Assembly (NCBI GenBank): GCA_023250795.1
Contig: JAHFAB010000136.1
Span: 1-5,931 of the forward strand
Source: Bacteriovoracaceae bacterium
GTDB taxonomy: Bacteria > Bdellovibrionota > UBA1018
DNA length: 5,931 nt
Reading direction: 5' to 3'
The notes beneath the pieces were generated by a model. That model made no database searches. It was not told the origin of the DNA and saw nothing but the letters and a program-made list of their open reading frames with translations. The position numbers and the translations under genes were made by a program. Shown here piece after piece: positions 1 through 4,864 of this stretch (position 1 is its first letter; every line of letters begins with the position of its first letter).

Positions 1-1
1 G

Positions 2-322
2 TATCTGATCATCACACGTTCTGAAGTCATGATTTCTATTACGGGGCTCGAGTTTGCCTACACCCAAACTCCTCGTGCTATCAAAAGCACGATCATGAGT
101 TTTTGGTTGCTCACTATTTTTGTAGGAAATTTGTCTACAGCTTTTATCACTGAGATCAATAAGTTCCAAGGAGCTTCGTTTTTTCTTTTCTTTGCAGGGC
201 TCATGTTTCTCGTCTCTTTGATTTTTGTTTTCACTGCGTCTCGGTTTAAGCTCAACGACTTTATAGAAAAAAGCTTAGATCTAGATAAAGACAGAATGGA
301 ACCAGCCCCTATTGCTGGTTAG
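2..322 (+). CDS. POT/PTR2-family proton-dependent oligopeptide transporter, C-terminal part (5' end outside window)
   Basis: This is the C-terminal end of an inner-membrane major-facilitator transporter of the POT (PTR2) family, which imports di- and tripeptides with protons. The frame is open from base 2 and enters with Y-L-I-I-T-R-S-E-V-M; the ATG at 29 is an internal Met, not the start. The segment SEVMISITGLEFAYTQTP followed by a K-S-T-I-M-S-F-W stretch is the signature of the last helices of POT transporters. Two hydrophobic spans are visible, one around the SFWLLTIFVGN stretch and one around the FFLFFAGLMFLVSLIFVF stretch, followed by a charged cytoplasmic tail. About 107 residues remain of a family that usually runs to 450-550, so most of the protein lies upstream. 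Family assignment is fairly sure; substrate is inferred from the family only. Confidence 0.85.
   Translation, partial: YLIITRSEVMISITGLEFAYTQTPRAIKSTIMSFWLLTIFVGNLSTAFITEINKFQGASFFLFFAGLMFLVSLIFVFTASRFKLNDFIEKSLDLDKDRMEPAPIAG
300..320 (+). terminator. Candidate weak hairpin terminator at the end of the transporter gene
   Basis: A perfect 7-bp inverted repeat, AACCAGC (300-306) and GCTGGTT (314-320), with a 7-base loop, overlaps the last codons and the stop codon of the transporter. The following bases (TTAGATTGTTAT) are T-rich but not a clean T tract, so this is a weak terminator at best. It might instead attenuate transcription into the secreted-protein gene 30 bp downstream. Confidence 0.3.
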
Positions 323-351
323 ATTGTTATAAAAACTGTGTGGGGTTTTAG

Positions 352-972
352 ATGAAGAAGTTGTTTTTACTCAGCCTGTTTTTATCTGGATTTTTCGCAC
401 AAGCTGAAGAGAGCGTTCTTACCTTGGGATCAAAAAACTGGGTTCAGAGTAATCCCAAGGATGTCATTCTTGCTCTCACTCAAACCGATGTGGAGACATA
501 TGCTCCTTCAACCGAGAAACATTATCTCCATTTTACTGGCAAAGAACTTGATGAAACCACCCCCTATTGCGAAATTGGAGAAAAACTCATCGAATCTAAT
601 GGTGGAGTTTTATACTTTCTCCAGAATCATTATCTAAAGGGAGGTTACATCGAGAACCAGACATCTGATGGGATTACTGAAATTAAGTTTCACCTCGAAG
701 ATACTTTTCACGGTAAAAATGTCTTTCGAGGAACCATCACTTTCAGAGATACCGGCTCTACTGCAGACCTTAAAAATGACACGGTTGACTACGAAGGAAC
801 AGCAGAAGGCCAGGCTGCTGATAAAAGAACTTCTCTTGTCGAAATAAAAAATAGCAAGATTTTATTTTCCTTTAACGTAATCGATAAAGTAGAAACGGTA
901 AAAATCGATCGCTTCACCACTGTGACCAAAAGATATAAGAGAAAACTTTCGATCTCTGTGAAAGAGGATTGA
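352..972 (+). CDS. Hypothetical secreted/periplasmic protein with Sec signal peptide
   Basis: I do not recognise this 206-residue protein. It starts with a typical Sec signal peptide: MKK, a hydrophobic core (LFLLSLFLSGFF) and a likely signal peptidase I site after A-Q-A at residue 18, giving a mature protein beginning EES. There is no lipobox cysteine; the only Cys is C73, so no internal disulfide is possible. The mature part is rich in alternating hydrophobic/polar stretches with Thr, Lys and Asp (for example around residues 100-150 and 160-203), which suggests a beta-rich fold, and it ends in a basic, strand-like tail. No further membrane segment is seen. A GGGG stretch at 342-345, 6 bases before the ATG, may serve as ribosome binding site. 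It lies 29 bp after the transporter gene on the same strand and could be co-transcribed, but function cannot be inferred from that. Confidence 0.8.
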   Translation: MKKLFLLSLFLSGFFAQAEESVLTLGSKNWVQSNPKDVILALTQTDVETYAPSTEKHYLHFTGKELDETTPYCEIGEKLIESNGGVLYFLQNHYLKGGYIENQTSDGITEIKFHLEDTFHGKNVFRGTITFRDTGSTADLKNDTVDYEGTAEGQAADKRTSLVEIKNSKILFSFNVIDKVETVKIDRFTTVTKRYKRKLSISVKED

Positions 973-980
973 GCGGTATT

Positions 981-1286
981 CTAATAGTGTGGAATCACAG
1001 CTAAAACCGTAATTCTCTTGGACTCGGAACCATAATACCAAAGAATACGATGTGCCTGGGGAGTGTTGTTTTGAACATAGGAAGTAAAAACTCTTACACC
1101 ATAAACAGCATCTAAAGTTTTAATAGGATGCGATTTTAATCCTGGATAATTTGGGTTTTCAGAAAGATGCCTGAGAGCTTTTTTGATTTGTTTCACAAGA
1201 TTTTTACGAGAGGAATCGTTTTCAATAGCTTGAATTTGAGCTTTTGCGGTATCGAGAAACCAAAGCTCAAAGTTTTGATTCATCAT
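981..1286 (-). CDS. RelE/ParE-superfamily toxin of a type II toxin-antitoxin pair
   Basis: A 101-residue protein with the size, order and motif pattern of RelE/ParE-fold toxins: an N-terminal strand (FELWFLDTAK), a Lys-rich helical hairpin (about residues 15-43, ending in LRHLSENPNYPGLKSHPI), a Gly-Val-Arg-Val strand (YGVRVF), and a C-terminal H-R-I-L-W-Y-Y...I-T-V-L-A-V-I-P-H strand pair typical of this superfamily. RelE members cleave mRNA on the ribosome and ParE members poison gyrase; the sequence does not tell me which applies. It is the second gene of an operon whose first gene is an AbrB-like antitoxin, overlapping it by 20 bases (17 if the second of two adjacent ATG codons, at 1281-1283, is the start). 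AGAAG lies directly before the double ATG, and the overlap suggests coupled translation. It ends only 8 bp from the convergent secreted-protein gene. It appears complete. Confidence 0.8.
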   Translation of the reverse strand: MMNQNFELWFLDTAKAQIQAIENDSSRKNLVKQIKKALRHLSENPNYPGLKSHPIKTLDAVYGVRVFTSYVQNNTPQAHRILWYYGSESKRITVLAVIPHY

Positions 1287-1536
1287 CTTCTAACCATTGA
1301 ACAGGAATTCTTGAGACTCGTTCCGCTTTATGATCAGCTATAGAACCTTTGAGCATTCTAAGAAGTTTTGCATCTTCTAAGGAAATCACTTGTTGAGGTA
1401 CGAGCATGATGGCCCCATCATTCATCCGCTCCCAAGCAAATGCGTCAACCCCTTCACACGCCTCTGTAGGAAGAGTCACACGGTTTCTGGCATCAAGATC
1501 CAATATTTTTTTTTGCTTCTTTGCTGCACTTCTCAT
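1267..1536 (-). CDS. AbrB/SpoVT-like antitoxin partner of the RelE/ParE-like toxin
   Basis: An 89-residue protein with a basic N terminus (MRSAAKKQKK) followed by I-L-D-L-D-A-R-N-R-V-T-L-P-T-E-A, which resembles the strand-turn-strand of AbrB/SpoVT/MazE swapped-hairpin DNA-binding domains (the R-V-T-L-P core is characteristic). The middle (residues 28-48) continues the beta-rich domain and the acidic C-terminal half (residues 50-89, ending WLEDDESKL) probably wraps the toxin. By family knowledge it would neutralise the downstream toxin and repress the operon by binding the inverted repeat in the promoter. It is the first gene of the pair, the usual antitoxin-first order, and overlaps the toxin start. 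The start at 1536 is supported by the promoter immediately upstream, which leaves almost no untranslated leader. AbrB assignment is by motif only; another small antitoxin fold remains possible. Confidence 0.7.
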   Translation of the reverse strand: MRSAAKKQKKILDLDARNRVTLPTEACEGVDAFAWERMNDGAIMLVPQQVISLEDAKLLRMLKGSIADHKAERVSRIPVQWLEDDESKL

Positions 1537-1542
1537 AAACTC

Positions 1543-1570
1543 AGTTTACCCATTTGTTACAAAAAGTCAA
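1543..1570 (-). promoter_or_regulatory. Promoter of the toxin-antitoxin operon
   Basis: On the minus strand a -35-like TTGACT (1565-1570) is separated by 16 bp from a -10-like TAAACT (1543-1548, 4 of 6 consensus bases). Transcription starting about 7 bases past the -10 would begin at the A of the antitoxin ATG (1536), so the message may be leaderless. No Shine-Dalgarno sequence is seen before the ATG. The inverted repeat at 1550-1574 covers the -35 and the spacer. Confidence 0.5.
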
Positions 1571-1574
1571 ATGG
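1550..1574. promoter_or_regulatory. Inverted repeat in the toxin-antitoxin promoter (candidate operator)
   Basis: CCATTTG (1550-1556) and CAAATGG (1568-1574) form a perfect 7-bp inverted repeat with an 11-base spacer, centred at 1562 and overlapping the -35 element. This is where an autorepressing antitoxin or toxin-antitoxin complex would be expected to bind. The repeat is seen directly; its role is inferred. Confidence 0.45.
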
Positions 1575-1593
1575 ATTTTTGGGTTTGATGTAA

Positions 1594-2745
1594 CTATTTG
1601 TTATTATTAGATAGATCCATGGACGCAAGCCACGGCGCCAAAGCACGGATCTCAACACCGTCATCAAATGTTCGTTCTTGATCCTGGCTCAAATTCTTTA
1701 CCAACTGAACACCACGCACATTCTTGAAAAACCCATAAAAATAACTAAATCCCTTGGAGCGTGCACTATCAGAAGTCTTCACTTCTACCATCAGGGGCTT
1801 TAGGCCTTCTATCAGAACAAGAAAATCGATTTCCTTTCGCTCCTTGTTTTGGAGGTAATACAGATTTCCTTTACGACCTGTCTGATCTTGTACACGATCA
1901 AGCTCTTTCTTAAGCGCAAGCGCTACTAAATTCTCTAATTTTTCGCCTTCGCCACTGGTAACACGCCCAAGATCATAGAAATAGAACTTTGGCTCCTTTA
2001 ATAAGGATTTAGTAATGTTCTTGCTAAAGGGGATCACCTTAAACATGACAAATAAATTTTCCAACAATTGCAACCAGGACTTAACCGTCTTGGGATCACG
2101 CTCCAAATCTTGAGCAAGGTTTGCATAGGCAATCTGCTTGCCTGCACTCGATTGCATCAACATGACGAGTGTCTCAATGCCAGAGATATCCCGCACGCTT
2201 TCTAAACTAATCAGGTCTTGTCTTAGAATAATATCCAAATGAGTCAGTCGCCACCGGCGGTAAGTATCTTCACTTTGAGAAAAAAATGGCTCTGGAAAAC
2301 CAGAGAACCGAAGCAAAGCACTTAATGCCTCCTCTGGTGCCATGGAGTTACGAAGCTCCTTGATATCTAATGGGTGAAGACGGTGTGCGTAAAATCGCCC
2401 AGCAAGCGAGTCACCCACTTTTTTTGCCAGATCTAGCCTGGCACTGCCAGTCACTAGAAACTTGTTTTTCTCCTTCTCCTTATCGTAGATACCCTTAAGC
2501 CAGGACTTCCAGTTTTTCATCTTGTGGATTTCGTCAAAAATAATCAGAGGCTGCACGCGGTCCCAGGAACGAGCTAGCAAAATCGCCCGATCATCCAATG
2601 AGTCGAAATTGAGATACTGGAACTGACGAGAAAGATTTTGTGCAAAAACTGTTTTTCCGACTTGTCTGGGTCCCGATAACAACACCATCTTTTTCTTGAG
2701 GTCTTGCAACACCGCGTTTTGTATGGATCTTTCAAAGTGTTCCAT
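1594..2745 (-). CDS. AAA+ family ATPase with C-terminal DUF4143 region
   Basis: A 383-residue protein of the widespread predicted-ATPase group (COG1373-like) with an N-terminal AAA domain and C-terminal DUF4143. The Walker A motif is GPRQVGKT (residues 25-32), the Walker B is L-I-I-F-D-E-I-H-K (D71, E72), and a sensor-like F-L-V-T-G-S-A lies at 97-102. An L-A-G-R-F segment with R117 follows. Residues about 190-240 look like a winged-helix segment. The C-terminal part contains E-I-D-F (D307) and V-E-V-K (E321, K323), the spacing seen in PD-(D/E)XK-like nuclease folds of this family. The protein has full family length with all ATPase motifs intact. No molecular role is firmly established for most members; some have been discussed as nucleic-acid-acting or defence-related. 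It is encoded alone, with its own promoter, between a toxin-antitoxin operon and a helicase gene. The frame stays open upstream of 2745 without another ATG, so a rarer start codon cannot be excluded. Confidence 0.9.
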   Translation of the reverse strand: MEHFERSIQNAVLQDLKKKMVLLSGPRQVGKTVFAQNLSRQFQYLNFDSLDDRAILLARSWDRVQPLIIFDEIHKMKNWKSWLKGIYDKEKEKNKFLVTGSARLDLAKKVGDSLAGRFYAHRLHPLDIKELRNSMAPEEALSALLRFSGFPEPFFSQSEDTYRRWRLTHLDIILRQDLISLESVRDISGIETLVMLMQSSAGKQIAYANLAQDLERDPKTVKSWLQLLENLFVMFKVIPFSKNITKSLLKEPKFYFYDLGRVTSGEGEKLENLVALALKKELDRVQDQTGRKGNLYYLQNKERKEIDFLVLIEGLKPLMVEVKTSDSARSKGFSYFYGFFKNVRGVQLVKNLSQDQERTFDDGVEIRALAPWLASMDLSNNNK

Positions 2746-2794
2746 AATGGACTCTATTCCATAATAGTACGGACCAAAATGGAATGCAATCCAT
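2740..2794 (-). promoter_or_regulatory. Promoter of the DUF4143 ATPase gene with clustered TCCAT/ATGGA motifs
   Basis: On the minus strand a -10-like TATTAT (2761-2766, 5 of 6 consensus bases) sits 17 bp from a poor -35-like TTGCAT (2784-2789), predicting a start near 2754, about 9 bases before the ATG. Five copies of TCCAT or its complement occur in 55 bp: 2741-2745, 2747-2751, 2758-2762, 2779-2783 and 2790-2794. The last pair flanks the -35 hexamer exactly, and 2741-2751 is a palindrome containing the start codon. TTCCATAAT is directly repeated at 2740-2748 and 2757-2765. This arrangement suggests an autoregulatory binding region; function is inferred. Confidence 0.4.
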
Positions 2795-2840
2795 AAAAAG
2801 AGGGCGGCCTTTTTAGTTTGAGGCTTCGCTAATCAGCGAA
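2795..2840 (-). terminator. Weak candidate terminator region after the helicase gene
   Basis: In the direction of helicase transcription there is a 6-bp hairpin (TTCGCT/AGCGAA, loop of 4, 2825-2840) inside the last codons, then a second weak stem AAAAAG/CTTTTT (2809-2814 and 2795-2800) around a GC-rich loop, ending in CTCTTTTTA. The stems are AT-rich or placed far from the T run, so this is only a possible terminator. Confidence 0.25.
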
Positions 2841-4060
2841 CTATGAAACCTCTTCACCTCAGGGTCAGCTGAAATCGACTGCAAATCCCAACCCTCCACA
2901 AAAAGCCCAGAAGACGCTTTCACCCGACTCAAAGCCACATAGGCCTGTCCCGGCTCCCAAAGTCTACGCAAATCGATCCAAGCCTGATCAAGCGTAGTCC
3001 CTTGCGCTTTGTGGATTGTAAAAGCCCATGCGAGAGCCACTGGAAAATTTGTCGCAGTGACCACTGGAGTGCCTTCTGCATCAAGTAAAGTAAACACGGC
3101 TTTCTCAATTTCGACGTGTCTGCCGTTTGAAAGTTTGATAGAAAGCCGATCGTCTTTTATTTTTTCTATGCTTCCCATACTTCCATTGACCCACTTCCCT
3201 TCTGGATCGTTTTGACGAATCATCACTAGGGAGCCTTTTTTGAGCTGAATGACATCGGCTATCGGAGAGTTTCTCTTAAATTTTTCTATCTCCTGCTCTT
3301 TTCCGTTATAAGTAGTTTGGAAAGTTTCGAGAGCCGAGTTAATTTTTTCCAAGTGGCTCAAATTGTAACGTTCTACATCTTCCTTTCTAGCAAGAAGTCT
3401 TGTGCCCTCAAAATGTGAAACAGTTTTTTGGATTCTGCTCGTCAAGAAATCTGACACAGGATCGCAGACAACTCCCTCGCGAATAAAGTTGAGAACCTCA
3501 AGAAATTTTCTATCTTGTGTTCTCATAATCTCGTTCAGTACCACAGGCTTGAACTCGCTCTCATACCAAACCGGCTCTAGGAACGCCCATTCCTTCTTTG
3601 AGCTAAAAGGATTGACCGGGGGCAATTGCGCAAAATCTCCTACTGCGATTACTCTCAACCCCCCCCAGGGACGAGTACTCCCACGGCCTTTACGAGCAAT
3701 CGCCTCAGCCGCGCGCAGCGTGGGACCTGAGATCATAGAGATCTCGTCAATGACGACTCCATCTGTTTTTTTGAGTCTTTTGACAAGACGCTTATTTCCA
3801 AGAGCACGCTCTATCGTATTCTCCACTCCACCTTCCATAATGCCCAACCCAAAAAAACTGTGAAAAGTTCTGCCGCCTACAAGAATAGCAGCAGCTCCAG
3901 TACTCGCTAAAATCGGAAATTTTTTTCGATCTTTGTCATGGAGAAATTCTCGGAGTAGAAAACTCTTTCCCGAGCCCGCAGCTCCAGTGAGAAAGACATT
4001 GTCTGTGCCTTTTAGAGTTTCAAAAGCACGTTTTTGGCAAGTACTGAGAGTGGGGTGCAT
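2813..4060 (-). CDS. PIF1/RecD2-like superfamily 1B DNA helicase
   Basis: A 415-residue ATP-dependent 5'-to-3' type DNA helicase of the PIF1-like group; PIF1 relatives unwind DNA at forks, R-loops and G-quadruplexes. All core motifs are present: a Q-motif-like start (STCQKRAFE), Walker A GAAGSGKS (26-33), motif Ia S-T-G-A-A-A...G-G-R-T-F-H-S-F-F (53-70), Walker B D-E-I-S (105-108), motif III GDFAQLPPV (141-149), motif IV L-N-E-I-M-R-T-Q (175-182), motif V T-I-H-K-A-Q-G-T-T (348-356) and motif VI Y-V-A-L-S-R-V (374-380). A SH3-like stretch lies around 275-325 (G-S-L-V-M-I-R-Q-N...W-V-N-G-S-M-G). It is compact, with no extra nuclease domain. The start is secure: an in-frame TAA lies 9 bases upstream of the ATG and the next Met is at 75. 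No strong ribosome binding site is seen. It is divergent from hipBST and shares its 232-bp intergenic region. Confidence 0.9.
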   Translation of the reverse strand: MHPTLSTCQKRAFETLKGTDNVFLTGAAGSGKSFLLREFLHDKDRKKFPILASTGAAAILVGGRTFHSFFGLGIMEGGVENTIERALGNKRLVKRLKKTDGVVIDEISMISGPTLRAAEAIARKGRGSTRPWGGLRVIAVGDFAQLPPVNPFSSKKEWAFLEPVWYESEFKPVVLNEIMRTQDRKFLEVLNFIREGVVCDPVSDFLTSRIQKTVSHFEGTRLLARKEDVERYNLSHLEKINSALETFQTTYNGKEQEIEKFKRNSPIADVIQLKKGSLVMIRQNDPEGKWVNGSMGSIEKIKDDRLSIKLSNGRHVEIEKAVFTLLDAEGTPVVTATNFPVALAWAFTIHKAQGTTLDQAWIDLRRLWEPGQAYVALSRVKASSGLFVEGWDLQSISADPEVKRFHSSLISEASN

Positions 4061-4122
4061 CTTAATGAGTTATCCAAAGGCATTCTGTGAAACAAGTGTT
4101 TAATAAAATAGGGTCATATAGA

Positions 4123-4156
4123 AGACTTAATTACTGTCATAGCGGTAATTAAGTCT
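4123..4156. repeat. Perfect 12-bp inverted repeat enclosing the first TTAC-N10-GTAA site
   Basis: AGACTTAATTAC (4123-4134) and GTAATTAAGTCT (4145-4156) are perfect inverted arms around a 10-base centre. The inner ends are the TTAC and GTAA halves of the first operator-like site. There is no T tract on the plus side, so a terminator is unlikely. It lies 63-96 bp upstream of the helicase start codon and could be a high-affinity regulator site serving both divergent genes. Confidence 0.55.
4131..4148. promoter_or_regulatory. Operator-like palindrome 1 (TTACTG...CGGTAA)
   Basis: First of three sites with the pattern TTAC-N10-GTAA between the helicase gene and hipB. The halves read TTACTG and, on the other strand, TTACCG. 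Known HipB operators in E. coli are also short palindromes with a fixed spacer in the promoter, so a HipB-type repressor is the natural candidate ligand. Binding is inferred, not shown. Confidence 0.5.
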
Positions 4157-4201
4157 AAACAGATTGTTATTTTAAGTGAATTATTCATAAAACGTCTATT
4201 T

Positions 4202-4219
4202 TTACTGTTAAGTCAGTAA
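4202..4219. promoter_or_regulatory. Operator-like palindrome 2 (TTACTG...CAGTAA)
   Basis: Second TTAC-N10-GTAA site, with two identical 6-base half-sites (TTACTG on each strand) separated by six bases. Its centre is 71 bp from that of site 1 and 72 bp from that of site 3, nearly seven helical turns each way, so proteins bound to the three sites would lie on roughly the same DNA face. Confidence 0.5.
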
Positions 4220-4273
4220 TAATTACACAGTTCATCACATAGTCTTCAGTTTATACTAGCTAAATTATTTTTT

Positions 4274-4291
4274 TTACTGCTATAATGGTAA
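4274..4291. promoter_or_regulatory. Operator-like palindrome 3, overlapping the hipBST -10 element
   Basis: Third TTAC-N10-GTAA site (halves TTACTG and, on the other strand, TTACCA). It contains the whole extended -10 element of the hipBST promoter (TATAAT at 4281-4286) and ends one base before the hipB ATG. A protein bound here would block RNA polymerase directly, which is the expected geometry for autorepression. Confidence 0.55.
4278..4286 (+). promoter_or_regulatory. Extended -10 promoter of the hipBST operon
   Basis: TGCTATAAT is a perfect extended -10 element (TG, one base, consensus TATAAT). No good -35 hexamer lies 16-18 bp upstream, which fits an extended -10 promoter. Transcription starting 7 bases past the -10 would begin at the A of the hipB ATG (4293), so the message may be leaderless; no Shine-Dalgarno sequence precedes that ATG. 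Confidence 0.55.
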
Positions 4292-4292
4292 A

Positions 4293-4556
4293 ATGACTGG
4301 TAAGGAACCGACTATCATCACCATTGATCGGCTTGGACCTGCTTTACGTTTTCATCGTAAAAAAGCAGGGCTCACGCAACTCGAGCTGGCGAAGCTTGCT
4401 GGACTTGGAAAAACAGTTATTTTAGATGTGTAAAAAGGAAAAGAAAGTGTGCAACTCGATACGCTTCTTAAAATCCTAAAAGCTGTTAATATCACGCCCA
4501 CACTCCAAAGCCCGATCGCAGAAAAATTTCTAAAAACAGACTGGAAAGACAGTTAA
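4293..4556 (+). pseudogene. hipB: hipB-like HTH antitoxin/repressor gene interrupted by one in-frame stop
   Basis: An 88-codon frame whose product would be an XRE/Cro-type helix-turn-helix protein like HipB, the DNA-binding partner in HipBA and HipBST systems. It reads I-D-R-L-G-P-A-L-R-F-H-R-K-K-A-G-L-T-Q-L-E-L-A-K-L-A-G-L-G-K-T-V-I-L-D-V, then a TAA stop at 4431-4433 (codon 47), then K-G-K-E-S-V-Q-L-D-T-L-L-K-I-L-K-A-V-N-I-T-P, the usual continuation of HipB-like proteins. Glu is commonly found at the stop position, so a single GAA-to-TAA change explains it. The frame continues to a TAA (4554-4556) whose last base is the first base of the hipS ATG, the normal spacing of an intact operon. 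As read, only 46 residues are made, ending within the HTH domain, so DNA binding is doubtful. Alternatives are sequencing error, stop readthrough, or restart at GTG 4449. Confidence 0.75.
4449..4556 (+). CDS. Possible restart frame encoding the C-terminal part of HipB
   Basis: After the internal TAA in hipB, a GTG at 4449-4451 begins a 35-residue in-frame segment (V-Q-L-D-T-L-L-K-I-L...). AAGGAA at 4435-4440, 8 bases upstream, is an excellent Shine-Dalgarno placement, so ribosomes ending at 4433 could restart here. However, the same bases are needed to encode the normal K-G-K-E-S sequence, so the match may be accidental. This would lack the DNA-recognition helices. Confidence 0.2.
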   Translation: MQLDTLLKILKAVNITPTLQSPIAEKFLKTDWKDS

Positions 4557-4864
4557 TGGAAAAAGCTGAAGTCTGGGTTCACGGAATATTAGCTGGCATT
4601 TTAGAAGAAAATGATAAAAAAAGTTTTATCTTCACTTACAAAGATAAGTACGAGGGTCCGCCTGTTTCTCTTACAATGCCTCTCACAGAAAAAATCTATA
4701 GGTTTGAAAATTTTCCTCCATTTTTTGAAGGACTACTGCCAGAAGGAGCACAACTCGAAGCCCTTTTAAGACGTGAAAAAATAGATCAAAGAGATTACTT
4801 TAAACAACTGATCACAGTTGGATCCGACATGGTCGGAGCAGTCACAGTAAGAAGATGCAAATGA
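4556..4864 (+). CDS. hipS: HipS-like protein (HipA N-terminal subdomain), probable antitoxin of HipT
   Basis: A 102-residue protein equal to the N-subdomain 1 of HipA kinases but encoded alone, as in the tripartite HipBST systems where HipS is the direct inhibitor of the HipT kinase. Family features are clear: V-W-V-H-G-I-L-A-G-I-L (6-16), F-T-Y...Y-E-G-P-P-V-S-L-T-M-P-L (26-43), F-P-P-F-F-E-G-L-L-P-E-G-A-Q-L-E-A-L-L (53-71), D-Y-F-K-Q-L (80-85) and V-G-S-D-M-V-G-A-V (88-96). The start overlaps the hipB stop by one base, with GGAAAG at 4543-4548 as ribosome binding site. It ends in TGA overlapping the hipT ATG. The only Trp is W7; from memory, E. coli HipS uses a Trp near residue 65 to enter the kinase pocket, where Ala is found here. 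It is not a broken HipA, because hipT has its own start and N-terminal extension. Confidence 0.85.
   Translation: MEKAEVWVHGILAGILEENDKKSFIFTYKDKYEGPPVSLTMPLTEKIYRFENFPPFFEGLLPEGAQLEALLRREKIDQRDYFKQLITVGSDMVGAVTVRRCK

Noticed and set aside
1390..1593. Two plus-strand open frames opposite the antitoxin gene
   Set aside because: They overlap the better supported AbrB-like antitoxin and its promoter, and encode no recognisable protein.
3402..3863. A 153-codon plus-strand open frame inside the helicase gene
   Set aside because: It lies antisense to a helicase with all motifs intact; its composition (Ser/Thr/Pro/Arg-rich, no motif) is that of a complementary-strand shadow.
4123..4156. Intrinsic terminator for the helicase or hipB region
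   Set aside because: The stem is AT-rich, sits upstream of both divergent genes and is not followed by a T run; its core matches two other operator-like sites.
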